NCBI GenBank assembly: GCA_964035795.1
Contig: OZ038321.1
Span: 3,206,721 to 3,270,720 of the forward strand
Direction: 5' to 3'
Source: Pterobdella sp. o SKG-2022
Lineage: Eukaryota > Annelida > Clitellata > Hirudinida > Piscicolidae
Length of the DNA: 64,000 nt
Shown here: in pieces, positions 1 through 11,029 of the stretch
How positions within the stretch are numbered: the stretch's first letter is position 1
Layout of the letters: every line of letters begins with the position of its first letter
Translations under genes and position numbers: made by a program
The notes under the pieces: generated by a model
Seen by the model: only the letters and a program-made list of their open reading frames with translations
Told to the model about the DNA's origin: nothing
Databases searched by the model: none

Positions 1-740
1 AAATTGAAATCTAATAGAAAAATAAAAAAAATCAATTTAAAAAAAATTTGAATTTAATTAAAAAAATAGAAGAAACTTAGAAAGATTTGAGTATATTTAA
101 TAGCTCTGACAAGTTTTATTAAGATATAAAGCCTTCGTTAACTAAGTGACATTTTCAGAATAAAAAACTCATTAGTTTCAAAAAATGCCCAATGCGAAAG
201 AAAAATAAATAACTTAACCAAAAATATATAAAACACTATTCAACAAGAAAAAAAGGAAAAGAAATAATACAAATAACAAAAAAAAGAAACTAACCAATCC
301 AGTTCCGATTAATGAAGAAGGTGACGAAACACGGGGGGATGGTGAAGAAGTCAATAAGAGAATATATATCCAACCAAAACATCATTTTATCATGGGCTGC
401 GATAAACTGTTAATGGTGTTACTGATAATCACTATCATTATTATTCTTATTCATCATAATCATCATAATTTCCGCATCATAACCACATATCATTGCAATA
501 TGAGTTACAAGCAATTTTTACTTTTTTTCTTCATTTTTTTTAGTCCTTGAATTTTTATTTTTTATAGATATTTTTTATTACAAAATATAGTTTAAATAAG
601 CTATTAGCATGGATACAATTGGTTAAACTACCAGGCTACCTGCAGTATGAAGTAGGCTAAGAAAAAAATGTTAAAAGCCATGTCAACTTGCCAGTTTAAC
701 TTGCTGAACCAATTGCCACATGACTCTACGTGGGAGCTGT
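1..740. other. AT-rich non-coding stretch
   Basis: No coding region, RNA gene or clear mobile element is visible. The stretch is A/T-rich. It would be intronic to the Slo-like channel gene if that gene continues to the left, as its exon order implies. I looked for the expected S1-segment exon here and did not recognise one. Confidence 0.4.
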
Positions 741-1062
741 GGTGTTGTGTGGTGTGAGGGGAGGGTGTGATATGGAGTGGAAAGATTGTGTGGGAGTGTG
801 TGAAGGAATGGTGTAGTAGGGTGTGGTGTGGTGTAGTTTTATGTTGTAATGTTGGGTGTGGTGAAATGTGGTGGTGTGGTAAGATGTGGTGTGGTGTAGT
901 TTTATGTTGTAATTTTGGGTGTGGTGGTGTGGTGAGATGTGGTGGTGTAGTAGGGTGTGGTGGTGTGGTAGGGTGTGGTGGTGTGGTAGGGTGTGGTGGT
1001 GTGATAGGGTGTGGTGGTGTGAAGGGTGGAGTAGGGTGTGGTGTGGTGTAGTTGTATGTTTT
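741..1062. repeat. G/T-rich imperfect minisatellite
   Basis: Irregular tandem repeats of GTGTGGTGGTGTGGTAG-type units, G and T on the plus strand with almost no C, most regular at about 940-1040. The apparent ORFs through it (Cys/Gly/Val/Trp-rich) are artefacts of the repeat. Runs of GG and GGG could form quadruplexes on the plus strand. If the Slo-like gene extends across it, the transcribed RNA would be C/A-rich. Confidence 0.8.
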
Positions 1063-1854
1063 AATGCTGGAATGTCATATAATATGAGTGGGTGGAGTGA
1101 AGTGTGCAGGAAAGCATGAGATTAGTGAAGTGGGGTGGGTGGAAGAAAGCTTATTATGCTGGTGCATGGTTGTGAAGAGTGTATGGTGCTGTGATGTGAT
1201 TTCAAGGGTGATGGTGGTGCAGAGGTAGAAACATGGAAATATGGTTGTAGGCGAAAATAAATTTAATTTATAAGTAAAAAAAACAAAAAACAATACTAAT
1301 AATAAATAAACAAAAAAAAATAATTAAAAGTATTTATGATAATAAAGTTTTAATAAATATAGCGCTAAAAAAATTTATGTTTATCTATTGAATTCCCGCC
1401 ATAAGCGTCTGTATAATGTAATGACGGTGACGTTGAAAAACTCACGTGTACGTGTCGTACAGGCAGATGGACAATGAAGCTAAACTGACCAATAAGACCA
1501 GGGCAATCTGAAGAACGATATCATAAGTTATTGTTTTTATTATTTTTTCATTTTGGAGTTTTTTTCTATTTTTAATTTTTTGTTTGCAGTTGTTTTTTTC
1601 TTTAATTTTTGTTGTTGTTGCTTTTTCATTTTTTTTTACTTTATTCGTATTTCTCAATTTTTCATTGTTTTTTTTAATATTTATTTTTATTCATGAGTAT
1701 TCACATCTATATTCTACGCTTAAAGATACCAAGGTGGATGCAAAAATCATGCAAAAACCTTCATTAATCGATACTCAATTAGAATTTCACCACTAATCGA
1801 ATTTCCAATTCAGTTTATTGTTTTTCTTTTTAATAATAAAAATAATAATAATGA
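1063..1854. other. AT-rich non-coding stretch
   Basis: No gene recognised. G/T-rich degenerate repeat continues to about 1225, then A/T- and T-rich DNA. Short open frames here are low-complexity. Confidence 0.4.
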
Positions 1855-1970
1855 TTGTAGTGGCGGTGATGATGATGGTGATGATAATGATGGTGATAAT
1901 GATGATGATGATAATGATATGATGATGATAAAGATGATGGTGATGGTGATGATGAGGTTGAAGATGATAT
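1855..1970. repeat. Imperfect (GAT)n microsatellite
   Basis: Interrupted GAT/GGT trinucleotides on the plus strand, broken by AAT and GTG variants. The same repeat class recurs at about 44.3, 45.0, 54.5 and 58.75 kb. Confidence 0.8.
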
Positions 1971-2044
1971 TATATTTCTAATAATAAAACTACTATTTTA
2001 TAAATATTACCAAATATATAATAAGATTTATACTTATCAATATA

Positions 2045-2135
2045 ACAACCTCACCACACCACATCACCACCACACAACACCATACCACACCACCACCACA
2101 TCACATCCCCTCCACATCACACCACCACCATCTTC
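2045..2135. repeat. CA/CAC-rich low-complexity tract
   Basis: C/A-rich stretch of CACCACA-type units on the plus strand, a loose complement of the G/T-rich minisatellite at 0.74-1.06 kb. No coding potential. Confidence 0.7.
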
Positions 2136-3182
2136 ATTGGAATATTATCTCTTCACTATCCTTATGATATAAAACTCTTTCAAGGTTACCTCCACTACTT
2201 CAGTTAACCAATTCTTTAATGTGTTCTCATCAACATTTCAATGTTTATATTAAATTGATTGATTTATTAAAATATTGTGTTTATTTATATTAAATTAATT
2301 ATTTAAGTTTTTAATACATTTTTTAGTTATGATTAATTGATCTATTAATATATAATTTATTCATTTATTTTTTTTTAACTCACTAATTTCTCAATATTTC
2401 ATTAAAATTACAAAATTATTCCTTATTACTTCATCCAATCAATCCTTCAATTTATATACTTATTTTCATGAATTGTTGACTCACAGATAATAATTTTCAA
2501 AAACACTAGCGAGAATAAGCTTTGAATTGAAATAAGATCATTATGAAGAGAGAGGATTGTTATTTGAATAACGGTCAAAAATTCTCAAATAACAATTGAA
2601 TTCTTGATACATTTCTATATTCATTTATGTATATGTATTTATTTGTTTACTTTGTTTATTTATTTATTTATTTATTCACTTACAATACATTTCTACATAG
2701 AGAAAACAATATTTCACAATCAGATGATTATTAACCTCGCGGGTAATGCTTTAGTTGTAATAGTAAAAGCTCAGTTTATTAATACAATATGTTCAGTTCT
2801 CATTATTTATGAAAACATAAATTGTAAAATACAAGATACTTACGGTCTCTTTGAAAGAATACAATAGGCTATTTAAACAATTTAATTTTTCTAGTTTGCT
2901 ATGTAACACAATGCGGTATGCTTGTAGGGATTTGATACAAAAGATTGTAACAGAATATGTTATTTTCTCGAAAAAAATAAAATTTTTGGTTTCATGAATC
3001 TTTAGTGATGTTATTGAGAGTTTTCAGATTGTGATTATTTAAATCGCTCTTGGATTGAGTAAAAGTTAATCTTTAAAATGATATATTAAAAGTTTCCAGA
3101 GACACCGCGTGTATTTTCCTTCCATATTTTGTAATAAGAAAAAATCAATCGATAGGAATTATTAATGCATTTATTGGAAACC

Positions 3183-3252
3183 AAAAGCTATAATTTTGGA
3201 TAAGTTTAGCCTTATCATAAAACGTTAGCCTAACTTATAGCTTTTGATTTTT
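3183..3252. repeat. Small foldback repeat
   Basis: The arm CAAAAGCTATAA near 3182 is repeated in inverted orientation as TTATAGCTTTTG near 3236. The centre carries CCTTATCATAAAACGTTAG. A closely related stretch (GCTATAATTTTCGATAAG, then CAGCCTTATCATAAAACATTAG) occurs at 42577-42614, so this is a dispersed family. It may be a relative of the AAGCTTTTCG foldback family described elsewhere in this window. Confidence 0.55.
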
Positions 3253-3524
3253 ATGAAATGTATAAAAATTCTTCTTAATTGATGTTTTTCGTTAAAAATA
3301 ATGAAAGTGTTTTAAAGTTATCATTGCAACCTAAATTGACGTAAGGTAACAACATAAGCAATAGTAGAAAAATGTTAATCAGTTTAATAAAAACTGATAA
3401 ACTTGAGGAAATAATTTTAATGATGGAACTGAAAAAAAGAGAATAAAGGAACATTTATAACAACAAAAAAATAAGTGTTAATAAGAAAACTCGCAAAAAG
3501 TTTAAAAAATAATAAGAATTAAAA

Positions 3525-3597
3525 AATAATAAAAATAATAATACAAATATGAATAATAAAAATAATAATACAAATATGAATAATAAAAATAATTAAT
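3525..3597. repeat. 30-bp AT-rich tandem repeat
   Basis: A unit containing ACAAATATGAATAATAAAAA is repeated about 2.4 times without visible divergence, within an AAT-rich tract. Confidence 0.7.
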
Positions 3598-3783
3598 AAC
3601 GATGAAAAACAACCGCAATATTGCATAAAAAACAACAAAAACATAGCAATAATAAAAATAATATCCATAAATTTATATATTATTCTTTAATAAAAAACAA
3701 CAACAAAAATAGGGGAAACAATAAAAAATGACAAATAGAATATTAACAACAACAAAAAAAACAATAATAATGAAACACCCAAC

Positions 3784-4842
3784 CATCATTTGTCCAGTCT
3801 TCGTCTGCCCAGAAACGATTTGACTGGCGAGCATTTTAATGGTCAGAAAAGGTGAGCAAGCGTCTTCAGCTGAACTTCCCTTTGAGTGTCTTTGTTTTGG
3901 CTGCGGGGCTTGTATGGAGAAGGAAGAAGAGGCTAGAGATGCTTTTTCTATCTCGTCCATCTTTCGCTTTTCGCTTTCTTCCAAGCTGCGGTTTTTTGTG
4001 GGGTTTTTATGTGTTGTGTTTAGACCTGGGTTTGTGGGTGTTGAGATATGTTTTGACTTGAGGATGTGTTTGGGAGTGCTTATAGTTTTAAAGTTGGTTT
4101 TGAAGTTGAGATGTTTGTAGTTTTAAGTGTGTTTGTTGGGCTTAGGAACGTGTTTGTGGGTTTGGGAATGTGTTTTTGGGATTAATGATGTGTTTGTGAA
4201 CTTAGGGATGTGTTTTTTAAGTTTAGCATGTGTTTTTGATGATGGCGGGGTTGGTGGTAAATGTGTTATTTTAGTTTAATGTGGTTTTTTATAGTAAGGT
4301 TTTCTCATAATATAATTTTTGTAAATTCATCTTAAAATGTTTTTTAAGGGTCGAGGGAATAATAGTGAAAATGAAAAGATTTCAATAGAATTATATCAAA
4401 TCATAAGGGAATTTCAAGCCTATTTATTTTTTATTGAGTTGAGTAGCACACGAAAGAACACTAAAAAAACTGTAAAAAAAAAAAAAACAAAATCCTTCAT
4501 TTAAAACAAAAGTCTTACAATGTTTTTTGGAGATCAGCTAGAATTACCAAGTTATATTCCCTATAATAATTAAACCATTCAAAGTAAACCGACGAAAAAC
4601 TTCATCAAAAATTTTAAAAAAATTTTTTAAAACTAATTTTTTTACCTCAATCCCCTTTTCAACTGCTTAGCTTTCCTACGTTTCAGTTTGAATAAGATCC
4701 TCTCGACAAGGTTGAAAGCCGATATAAGTACAAATCCTCCTATGAAAACGGCCAAGCTTGAAAAGACGAAGTAGTACCACTTTCGGTTCTTTAGACAAGC
4801 TTGGTCTAGTGATGATTCTATATGCAGATTTGAGACGGGCAT
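3784..4842 (-). CDS. BK/Slo-type calcium-activated K+ channel alpha subunit, first two coding exons
   Basis: Likely pore-forming subunit of a large-conductance K+ channel at the plasma membrane. Exon 1 (4842-4646) starts at ATG and encodes a short N-terminus, then CLKNRKWYYFVFSSLAVF leading into a hydrophobic helix. This matches the extra S0 transmembrane segment of Slo1, where the pattern CLKxRKYW..F..SS is typical. It ends at GAG/GTAAAA in phase 2. Exon 2 (3985-3784) follows a CGCAG acceptor and supplies the charged S0-S1 linker ending SQIVSGQTKTGQ, close to the fly Slo SGQTTTGR just before S1. Its donor is ATG/GTTGGG. Exon phases agree. S1 onward is not recognised in the remaining 3.8 kb, so the gene probably continues beyond the left edge. 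The S0 and linker resemblance is good but short; another Slo-family member remains possible. Confidence 0.72.
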
Positions 4843-6329
4843 TTTGAGGGTTATATTGGTTTTATAAAGAATTTTTCGCTTTTTTATTGAGTTTTATAAG
4901 TATTTCTATTAATATTTTTATAATTACTGTTATTTTTATCTTTAGTGTTATTTTTAGGTTTCGGCTTAAAAGTTTATGCTTCGACAAAGGTTTCTTTCTA
5001 GGAGATTAATCGATTTTTTGAGTATTTGTTTTATTTGAAGGATAGTAACGATTGTTATATCTTGGTTAAATATTTGAAGTTTGATACAAGTTGACAAATG
5101 CTAGAAAGTTCCCATATTTATAATACCCCAAAAATTGTCAAAATTCTTCACTAAATATTAAAGTTCTTTCAGTTTGGGAAGATCTTTCACGAATGTTCTG
5201 TTATATTTCTTTAAAGTACATCAATCAAATAATCCAATTTTTTTAGCGAATTCTTTCTAACTCATGGAAATAAACCTGGTTTTCAAGCTGTAAATATAAT
5301 AACGTTAAAATACTTGAAATACTTTTGGAAATTATAATATTTTATCAAGTAAAACGTTATGAATCATAAAAATACGATGATTTTTGAATTTCTATATTAG
5401 TTATCTGATGATATAGAAAATATATCAAAAAGCTTCGTCGAAAAAAATTCGATATTTACGTGTTTTTAAGATTCACAATTTTGAGGCTAATTGTCCACAA
5501 GATTATTATTATTATTATGATAAACTTAATAGAATAAATTACTCGAAATCAACAGTGAAAACTAACTATATAATTTTCTTAAATTATGTATTCTTGGAAA
5601 ATATTTTAAAAACAACACTATCAATATTATATATTCTTTTTTAAATCATAGCATCTTTTAAGATACATTTTGCTTATTATTTTTCAAACAAGTTAGTTAT
5701 TTTTAAGCCTGATTATAATTAACCTTTCTTTATTTAACCATTTAAACTTAAAAAATTCCAACTCAAAAATATTTTAACAAACTACTAAATTAAATGCCAA
5801 TACTTTGACATAAAAACTGCTTGCAGCCTTTCAATAACAACAACCCAACTCACATCAACGCACCAGAAAGACAAATTTTAAAAGCTTTATCAATATTATA
5901 ATATAAAAACAACTTTTCTCCACATACATCTTTTATCACTAGACTTTATATTGTGTTCTCAACTCTTAATCAATATTACTGCACAGTTGTGCCTATAGTT
6001 AACTATAGATGTGTCAATAAGACAGTGATATTATAATTTATTCTTTAAATAGATTTTTGCTTTTATTGAATATATAATTTCATCTTTATTGTTTTGAATG
6101 GTTTATTCATAAATCGTATATTAGTTAGAAAAATATATTTACCATGTAAACTAATTGTATAAATATATTGGTTTTCTATATGTATAATTGTACAATTACA
6201 TTTCATGGTTTTGTCTTTTCTTCGTTTGTGCCAACTTGCGAGCTTTTTCAGTTTTTGCACCTTTTTTCTTCTCATTATTATTTATAAAATTTAATGTATA
6301 CTTCACTTGACAATGAGAGTTTGACTTAC
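4843..6329. other. Intergenic AT-rich DNA upstream of the Slo-like gene
   Basis: No coding exon, tRNA or clear repeat apart from short ATT tracts near 5500. It contains the presumed 5' UTR and promoter of the Slo-like gene next to 4843, with no recognisable core element. Confidence 0.4.
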
Positions 6330-6382
6330 AAAAAGTTTCGTGAGGCAAACAGACAATTTATTCAAATCATCACTTGATAATG
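6330..6382 (+). repeat. Foldback-family fragment
   Basis: Carries AAAAAGTTTCGTGAGG and then ATCACTTGATAATGTA. This corresponds to the left arm and centre of the foldback family best seen at 29140-29270. The right arm is missing because a SINE head starts immediately afterwards. Confidence 0.5.
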
Positions 6383-6441
6383 TATAACTCAGAGGTTGAG
6401 CATTAGACAAATTATCTAAAGCTACCTCTTTCGATACCGCG
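6383..6441 (+). mobile_element. tRNA-Ile-derived SINE head fragment
   Basis: TATAACTCAGAGGTTGAGCA resembles an A box and D arm. It is followed by TTAGACAAATTATCTAA, an anticodon-stem pair identical to that of the SINE at 17248, with one loop change, and then a degenerate B box (TTTCGATACC). It is truncated directly at the LINE fragment that follows. Confidence 0.55.
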
Positions 6442-7141
6442 TGTATATCGGTAGCATCGAAGTCCTAATCTCCAAGCAACAGCTCAGATGGAGCGGGCAC
6501 TTGTTAAGATTGCCCAACGAACAGATTCCAAAGCAAATATTTTACGGGCAACTTACCGATGAAAAAAGATTGGCTCACAAACCCAAAAAACGATTCAAAG
6601 ATTGCTTGAAACAAACATTCAAAAAATGCGGCATAAACTCCGTTTCATGGGAAACACAAGCGCAAAACAGGTTAACTTGGAGGAAAGTAAGTTTTGAAGC
6701 AACCGGTCGTTTTAAGGAAAGCAGACGGAAACAGACTAACCTTAAACGCGATCTCTGGAAAGGAAACATCACCGAGCATGTAACAGAACTGACGTGCGGT
6801 CATTGTGGGAGACCATGTTTTAGTAGGGCGGGTTTTTTGAGTCATTTAAGGTTCCATCGACGTCGTGTTCCTTCGGCCAAGCATGAGAAAGTCAGCTCAG
6901 TGCACACTACTCGTCAGAATCCTATTTGCCCAATGCCGTATAGCAATATTTGTAACATCTGTGGCAAAACCTGCAAAAGTTTAGGTGGCATGAAAAAGTC
7001 GATATTTTTAATACTCTCACTTATCCATCCATCCCAAATCTTTTCATATATATGGTAATTGTGGGAAGTGTGCAAGTCCTCTGCGGGTTTGAAAAGCCAC
7101 CTCCGAGCCAGAAACTGTTTGCAAAGCAATGACAATACTTG
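6441..7141 (+). pseudogene. 3' end of a LINE open reading frame with C-terminal C2H2-like fingers
   Basis: The translation has the hallmarks of the C-terminus of an apurinic-endonuclease-type non-LTR retrotransposon: LRWSGHLLRLPNEQIPKQ, then KKRFKDCLKQTF, then WETQAQNRLTWRK. Similar ends are widespread in invertebrate LINEs. It then has CGHCGRPCFSRAGFLSHLRF, a C2H2 finger, and a second CNICGKTCKSLGGMK that is broken by an insertion or frameshift near 7000. A third finger-like piece, GLKSHLRARN, lies in another frame at 7087-7120. No endonuclease or RT core is present, so this is a 5'-truncated, decayed copy. It ends in a (TA)n tract. Confidence 0.75.
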
Positions 7142-7160
7142 AAGACGAGTTGCTGCCACC

Positions 7161-7162
<2 letters not shown>

Positions 7163-7191
<29 letters not shown>
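7163..7191. repeat. (TA)n microsatellite, probable LINE tail
   Basis: About 14 uninterrupted TA units directly 3' of the LINE fragment, consistent with the simple-repeat tail of a non-LTR element. Confidence 0.85.
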
Positions 7192-7197
<6 letters not shown>

Positions 7198-7346
7198 CCG
7201 ATTAAAAAACTATATAAAATTAATCATAAGTATTCATTTAGGGTCATTACTTACTTAGGACGGCATACTACCATGTATGCATATAGGCAAGCAAAAAAAA
7301 GTAAGATTCAGTGTTTATTTTAGAAACCATTGTGGAAAAATTAAAT

Positions 7347-7352
7347 TTTATT
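7347..7352 (-). promoter_or_regulatory. Candidate poly(A) signal of the AKAP17A-like gene
   Basis: TTTATT on the plus strand reads AATAAA on the gene strand, 50 bases downstream of the stop codon at 7402-7404. Such hexamers are common in AT-rich DNA, so the assignment rests on position. Confidence 0.4.
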
Positions 7353-7401
7353 TGAAAATGGTAGGTAATAAGGCTAGTTCATAGTGGTGTTGTGTCCAGA
7401 A

Positions 7402-9818
7402 TCATCTCTTTATAACTATGGCGCTCTTTAGCTTTCCTGAAACTTTTTTTCGTAATTCTTCTCTCTTTTTCTCCATTTTTTTTTCTTCTAACATTTTAAA
7501 ATTTTTCACGATCCTTTTTCTTATATCTTCTTCTTCCTTTTGTAGAATTTCTTTTCTTTTTTTTTCTTTTTTTAATTTGTTCTGTTCTTCGGCAAGTTGC
7601 CTTCTCATTTCTTCTTCAACCTCCCTACGTCTTTCTGCTTCCGCTTCTGCTTCCTTCTTTGCTAACTCTTCTCTTTGTTTTATTTTCTATGCAGGGATTA
7701 TAAATATGGATACTAAAATTTTATAATAATATTCAAATTCAAAATTTTTTTATTTGATTAATATAAATATGAATCGAATACCCTGCATTATAATTTTTGA
7801 ATTTATTGATTAATTAGCCTAACCTATACAATACTGTGATATAAAATCATGTTTAAAGACTATGAAATCACTTCAAAAGTTATTAAAATATGAACGGCTC
7901 ATTCAATGAAATCTAATTGATGCCTAGGAATTATAAGTTAGTCTTACTAAAAACTTCTTGACACAATTTAATAATTACCTTTTTTTTTGTTTCTCTCGTT
8001 ATAACATCTAATACAATTTTCATTAAATTGAACGACTTTATAATCTTAAACATTATCAGAAGCTTTATGCATCAATAAGGCAACTCTAACAACAAAAACC
8101 TACTTTGATTCTGTTGAAAAGTTCAGAAAAAAGCCTGATCGACTCAAGCTTACGTCTGGCAATGAGAATCTTACGCTCCTCCATGTTAATCCTCTTTTGC
8201 AGTCGCTTGTGCTCTCTTTCTTGTCGCTTGTGCTCTCTTTCTTGTCGCTTCCTCATTCTCATTATCTTTCGCGCCTCTTCGCGTTGTTTCTGTCTTTCTT
8301 CTTTTAGTTTTATTTTTTCTTTCTCTTTTCGCTCTTTTTCCACTCGTTCTTGCTCTTCTCTGAGTCTTTGGGGATTATTGTCATTGGGTTTATGAAGAAT
8401 TGTGGAAAAATAACCATTAAAAAAGTGTAGAAAAATATACTTTTCTTTTATCCCTAAATAATATATAAATATTTTCAAATGAAATTCCATCATCATAAGA
8501 TGTTTTTGAAGCCTATATTGAAAATCATCAAAAGATAATTCTAAATAACCTTTCATCTTCTATTTGTTTCAGTGCTGCTTCCTTTTGCCTCTTTTCCTCT
8601 TCATGTTTCTCTCGCTCAATTCTTTTAAACGCATCTACTTCATATTGTCTTTTCCTTATGTTTTTTATGCTCAAATGCTTGGTTCTGTCAAAATCCACCT
8701 AACAATAACAACTAGTCATTAAACAACACAATTAATAAATCATTGAAGATTTTATATAAATATGATTCTTATAAAAAATTTATCATTTTTATAAATAATT
8801 AAGTGATATGCATTTGTTAAAACAGTATTTTCTCTGTTTCACCTATTAAAATTAGAGCTCAGATCATTATCATTATTGATTCATTAATAATAGTGGTATA
8901 CTATAATTGGAGAACATTCTTTGTTTAATGTTAAAATTATCAGTATTATATTACCCTTCTTTTGTTATTTTTATTATTATTAAAAAATTTTATAAAAAGA
9001 TTAAACAAGAATAGTAGACCAGCCAGTTGCTAGTTAAAAGAATCCTAAGCACCGACCCTGATGCTTGCTGTCAGTGCTTTGTTATCTTCTTCCTTTAGTA
9101 ACAACTTCATTCCTTTTAAGGCATTCATTCCACGCACAAAGCTGCCATATTCATTGTACTGAATATATGCATTAAAACAGAAATTTTGTCCGAATGTGAA
9201 TGTTTGTATTATGCCTGTGTTAGTTGTTTCTTTATTGCATGGGTTTAGTATAGGAATGTCTATAGCTCTAATGCTGCCAAATGTTTCAAAAACTTCTTTA
9301 ACTATTGCCTCATTTGGTTTTTCTTTTTCACTTTTTGTAGAAAACCACCTACAGGGTAAGTTTTTTATAAAGATGGTGTCAGGCCTCTCTCCCGGCTTCA
9401 TCTCATCCATATCTTGAGCATCCCTGAAGAAGGCATCCCAATCATGCTTTGTTGGGTCTTTCATCTTAAACTCTACAGCTTTCACTTTGAGACTTTCACT
9501 GAAACCGCTCAGTTTTATAGTCCTTCCGTCTAATTTACCAACTAGCTTTTTAACTAACTCTCTGGTTTCGACTTCTGCTTCAAACTTCACGATTTCTAAA
9601 CTGCTTTTGGATACTTTTAAGACGAGGAAGATATTAGGTGTGATAATTGTCTTGAGCCTTTCCATTACTTCCCAATTAGAAATGGATTTTCCTGGTGTAT
9701 TCAAAACAGGCAACTGAACAGTTATGTACAGTTTGGCAAAAGGTTTGAGATAAAGATTATATCGAGAAGATAACTTTACAGCATCAGATGTATCATTACA
9801 CAAACCAAACGATTCCAT
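7402..9818 (-). CDS. AKAP17A: A-kinase anchor protein 17A homologue (splicing-associated XE7/SFRS17A family), complete
   Basis: The family is nuclear, links PKA to splicing-factor compartments and affects alternative splicing. Coding exons are 9818-9057, 8698-8550, 8365-8104 and 7686-7402, with consistent phases, giving 485 aa. Exon 1 holds the conserved N-terminal block: LYLKPFAKLY, PGKSISNWEVMERLK, DGRTIKLSGFSE, KHDWDAFFRDAQDM and PGERPDTIFIKNLPCRWF. This is followed by the RRM-like segment with VFETFGSIRAIDIPIL. Exon 2 begins VDFDRTKHLS, equivalent to FDSTKHLS in human. Exons 2-4 then form long Glu/Arg/Lys-rich coiled coils including RKLESIRLFSELFNRIK, the AKAP-helix area in human. I chose the ATG at 9818 as the first in-frame methionine next to the homology. 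The protein ends KSAIVIKR and lacks the long Arg/Ser-rich tail of the human form. Confidence 0.92.
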
Positions 9819-10079
9819 CGCCAATAATTTTTTAAAAAAAATGATAAAAGTTCTAAAATCTTTTCTCGAAACAAAATACCAAGAATTTGAAAAGCTTTCA
9901 TAAATATGTGAATTTAAAAGTAACTATAAAAAAATATATTTAAAAAATTGTTTAAATTAATTTTCTTCATATTATAAATACTAAAAAATCAATATAGTAA
10001 TTTATAAACTTTTATCGATATTAAAATATCTCGTAGCAGACGATCTTTAAGCCTGAGAGTTTGATTGAAATTATACACA
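9819..10079. promoter_or_regulatory. Divergent promoter between AKAP17A and the RNF212-like gene
   Basis: Only 261 bp separate the two ATG codons, which face away from each other. The interval must therefore hold both 5' UTRs and probably a shared bidirectional promoter. A perfect TATCGATA palindrome, the DRE sequence known from fly housekeeping promoters, is at 10013-10020. No clear TATA box is distinguishable in the AT-rich background. Confidence 0.55.
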
Positions 10080-11029
10080 ATGGAATGGGTTCATTGCAAT
10101 TTTTGTTATCAAAGACCTGGAACTGAAAAATTTTTCATGACCAACTGTGGCCATATATTTTGCCAAGCTTGTTGTAAAAAATGTTAGTTTTTATTACATA
10201 ACATTCAATGATTTCTACCCAATAATATTCCTTCCAAGGGGAAAACAATACTTGTCCTGTTTGTAAAGAACGTTATTCAATGATAGAATTATCTAACAAG
10301 GTAGAATGCCTTTGTTTTGCATGAATGTAAAATAAATGACAAATTAAGTACAAATAAGACATTGATTTAACTAATAAAAACTTTTATTGCTAATATTTTT
10401 GAATCAAGTGCTCATTATTCATTACAATTTTCAAATAATTTTCATTCAAATAATACTGAATAAAACTAAAGGACATGAAACCAGAAATAAGAGTTTATTT
10501 TTCAAATCCTTCAACCCTCATTTCAAAAATGGTGAAAGATGTGGCTGAAATACCACTGGTAAAAGTTTTACAATATGAAGAATCAATGGGCAAACAACTT
10601 TCAAAGGTTTTATCATAGATTATTAGTAAAAGAGAATAAAAATTTGAAGCATTATATGTAAGAGCCTCCAAAAAATTATCTATTTTATAAAAACTTTCAA
10701 GAAATTTGGTTTAACACACTTTTTTGAATGAGGCTTATAGTTTGATCATCAGGTTATTGTCAAAATTTGATAAAAACTGAATTATTTGAAAAAAGTAAAT
10801 AAAAAATCAAATTAAGTTAAAACTTTCAAGTACCAAAAATAAACTAATTATAAACTAATAAAGAAAATATAAGAAGCAAATTTAAATAAGATTTCTATAT
10901 AAAAAAATAATTGAGTAATTATAAAACCCATATAATGTCAAATAAGCCAATAAAAAGTATTTTTCTTGAAAGGTCTTAAAATTCCAATGGGAGCATATGC
11001 TGAGATATTTCAACTACTACAAGAGCTTT
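10080..11029 (+). CDS. RNF212-like RING finger protein (meiotic SUMO/ubiquitin ligase family), N-terminal four exons
   Basis: RNF212/Zip3-family proteins mark crossover sites on the synaptonemal complex. Exons: 10080-10182, 10239-10300, 10472-10606 and 10973-11029, all with GT/AG borders and compatible phases (119 codons). The RING is WVHCNFCYQRPG, FMTNCGHIFCQACC and NTCPVCKER, matching the RNF212 order CNRCF, LTNCGHVYC, C..C (residues about 4-50). Exon 3 contains the region after the RING (MKPEIRVYFSNPSTLISK). Exon 4 gives VLKFQWEHMLRYFNYYK, comparable to the LEFQEKHRKRLLAFY segment of RNF212. The start ATG immediately precedes the first zinc ligands, as usual in the family. The 3' end is uncertain; see the candidate exons at 12018 and 16299. 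Confidence 0.82.

Larger units (their letters stand above)
2136..3783. other. AT-rich stretch left of Slo exon 2
   Basis: Probably intron of the Slo-like gene. No exon was recognised. It contains a small foldback sequence at 3183-3252 and a 30-bp-unit AT-rich tandem repeat at about 3525-3597. Confidence 0.4.

Noticed and set aside
9196..9717. Plus-strand frames opposite AKAP17A exon 1
   Set aside because: Antisense shadows of a clearly conserved coding exon.
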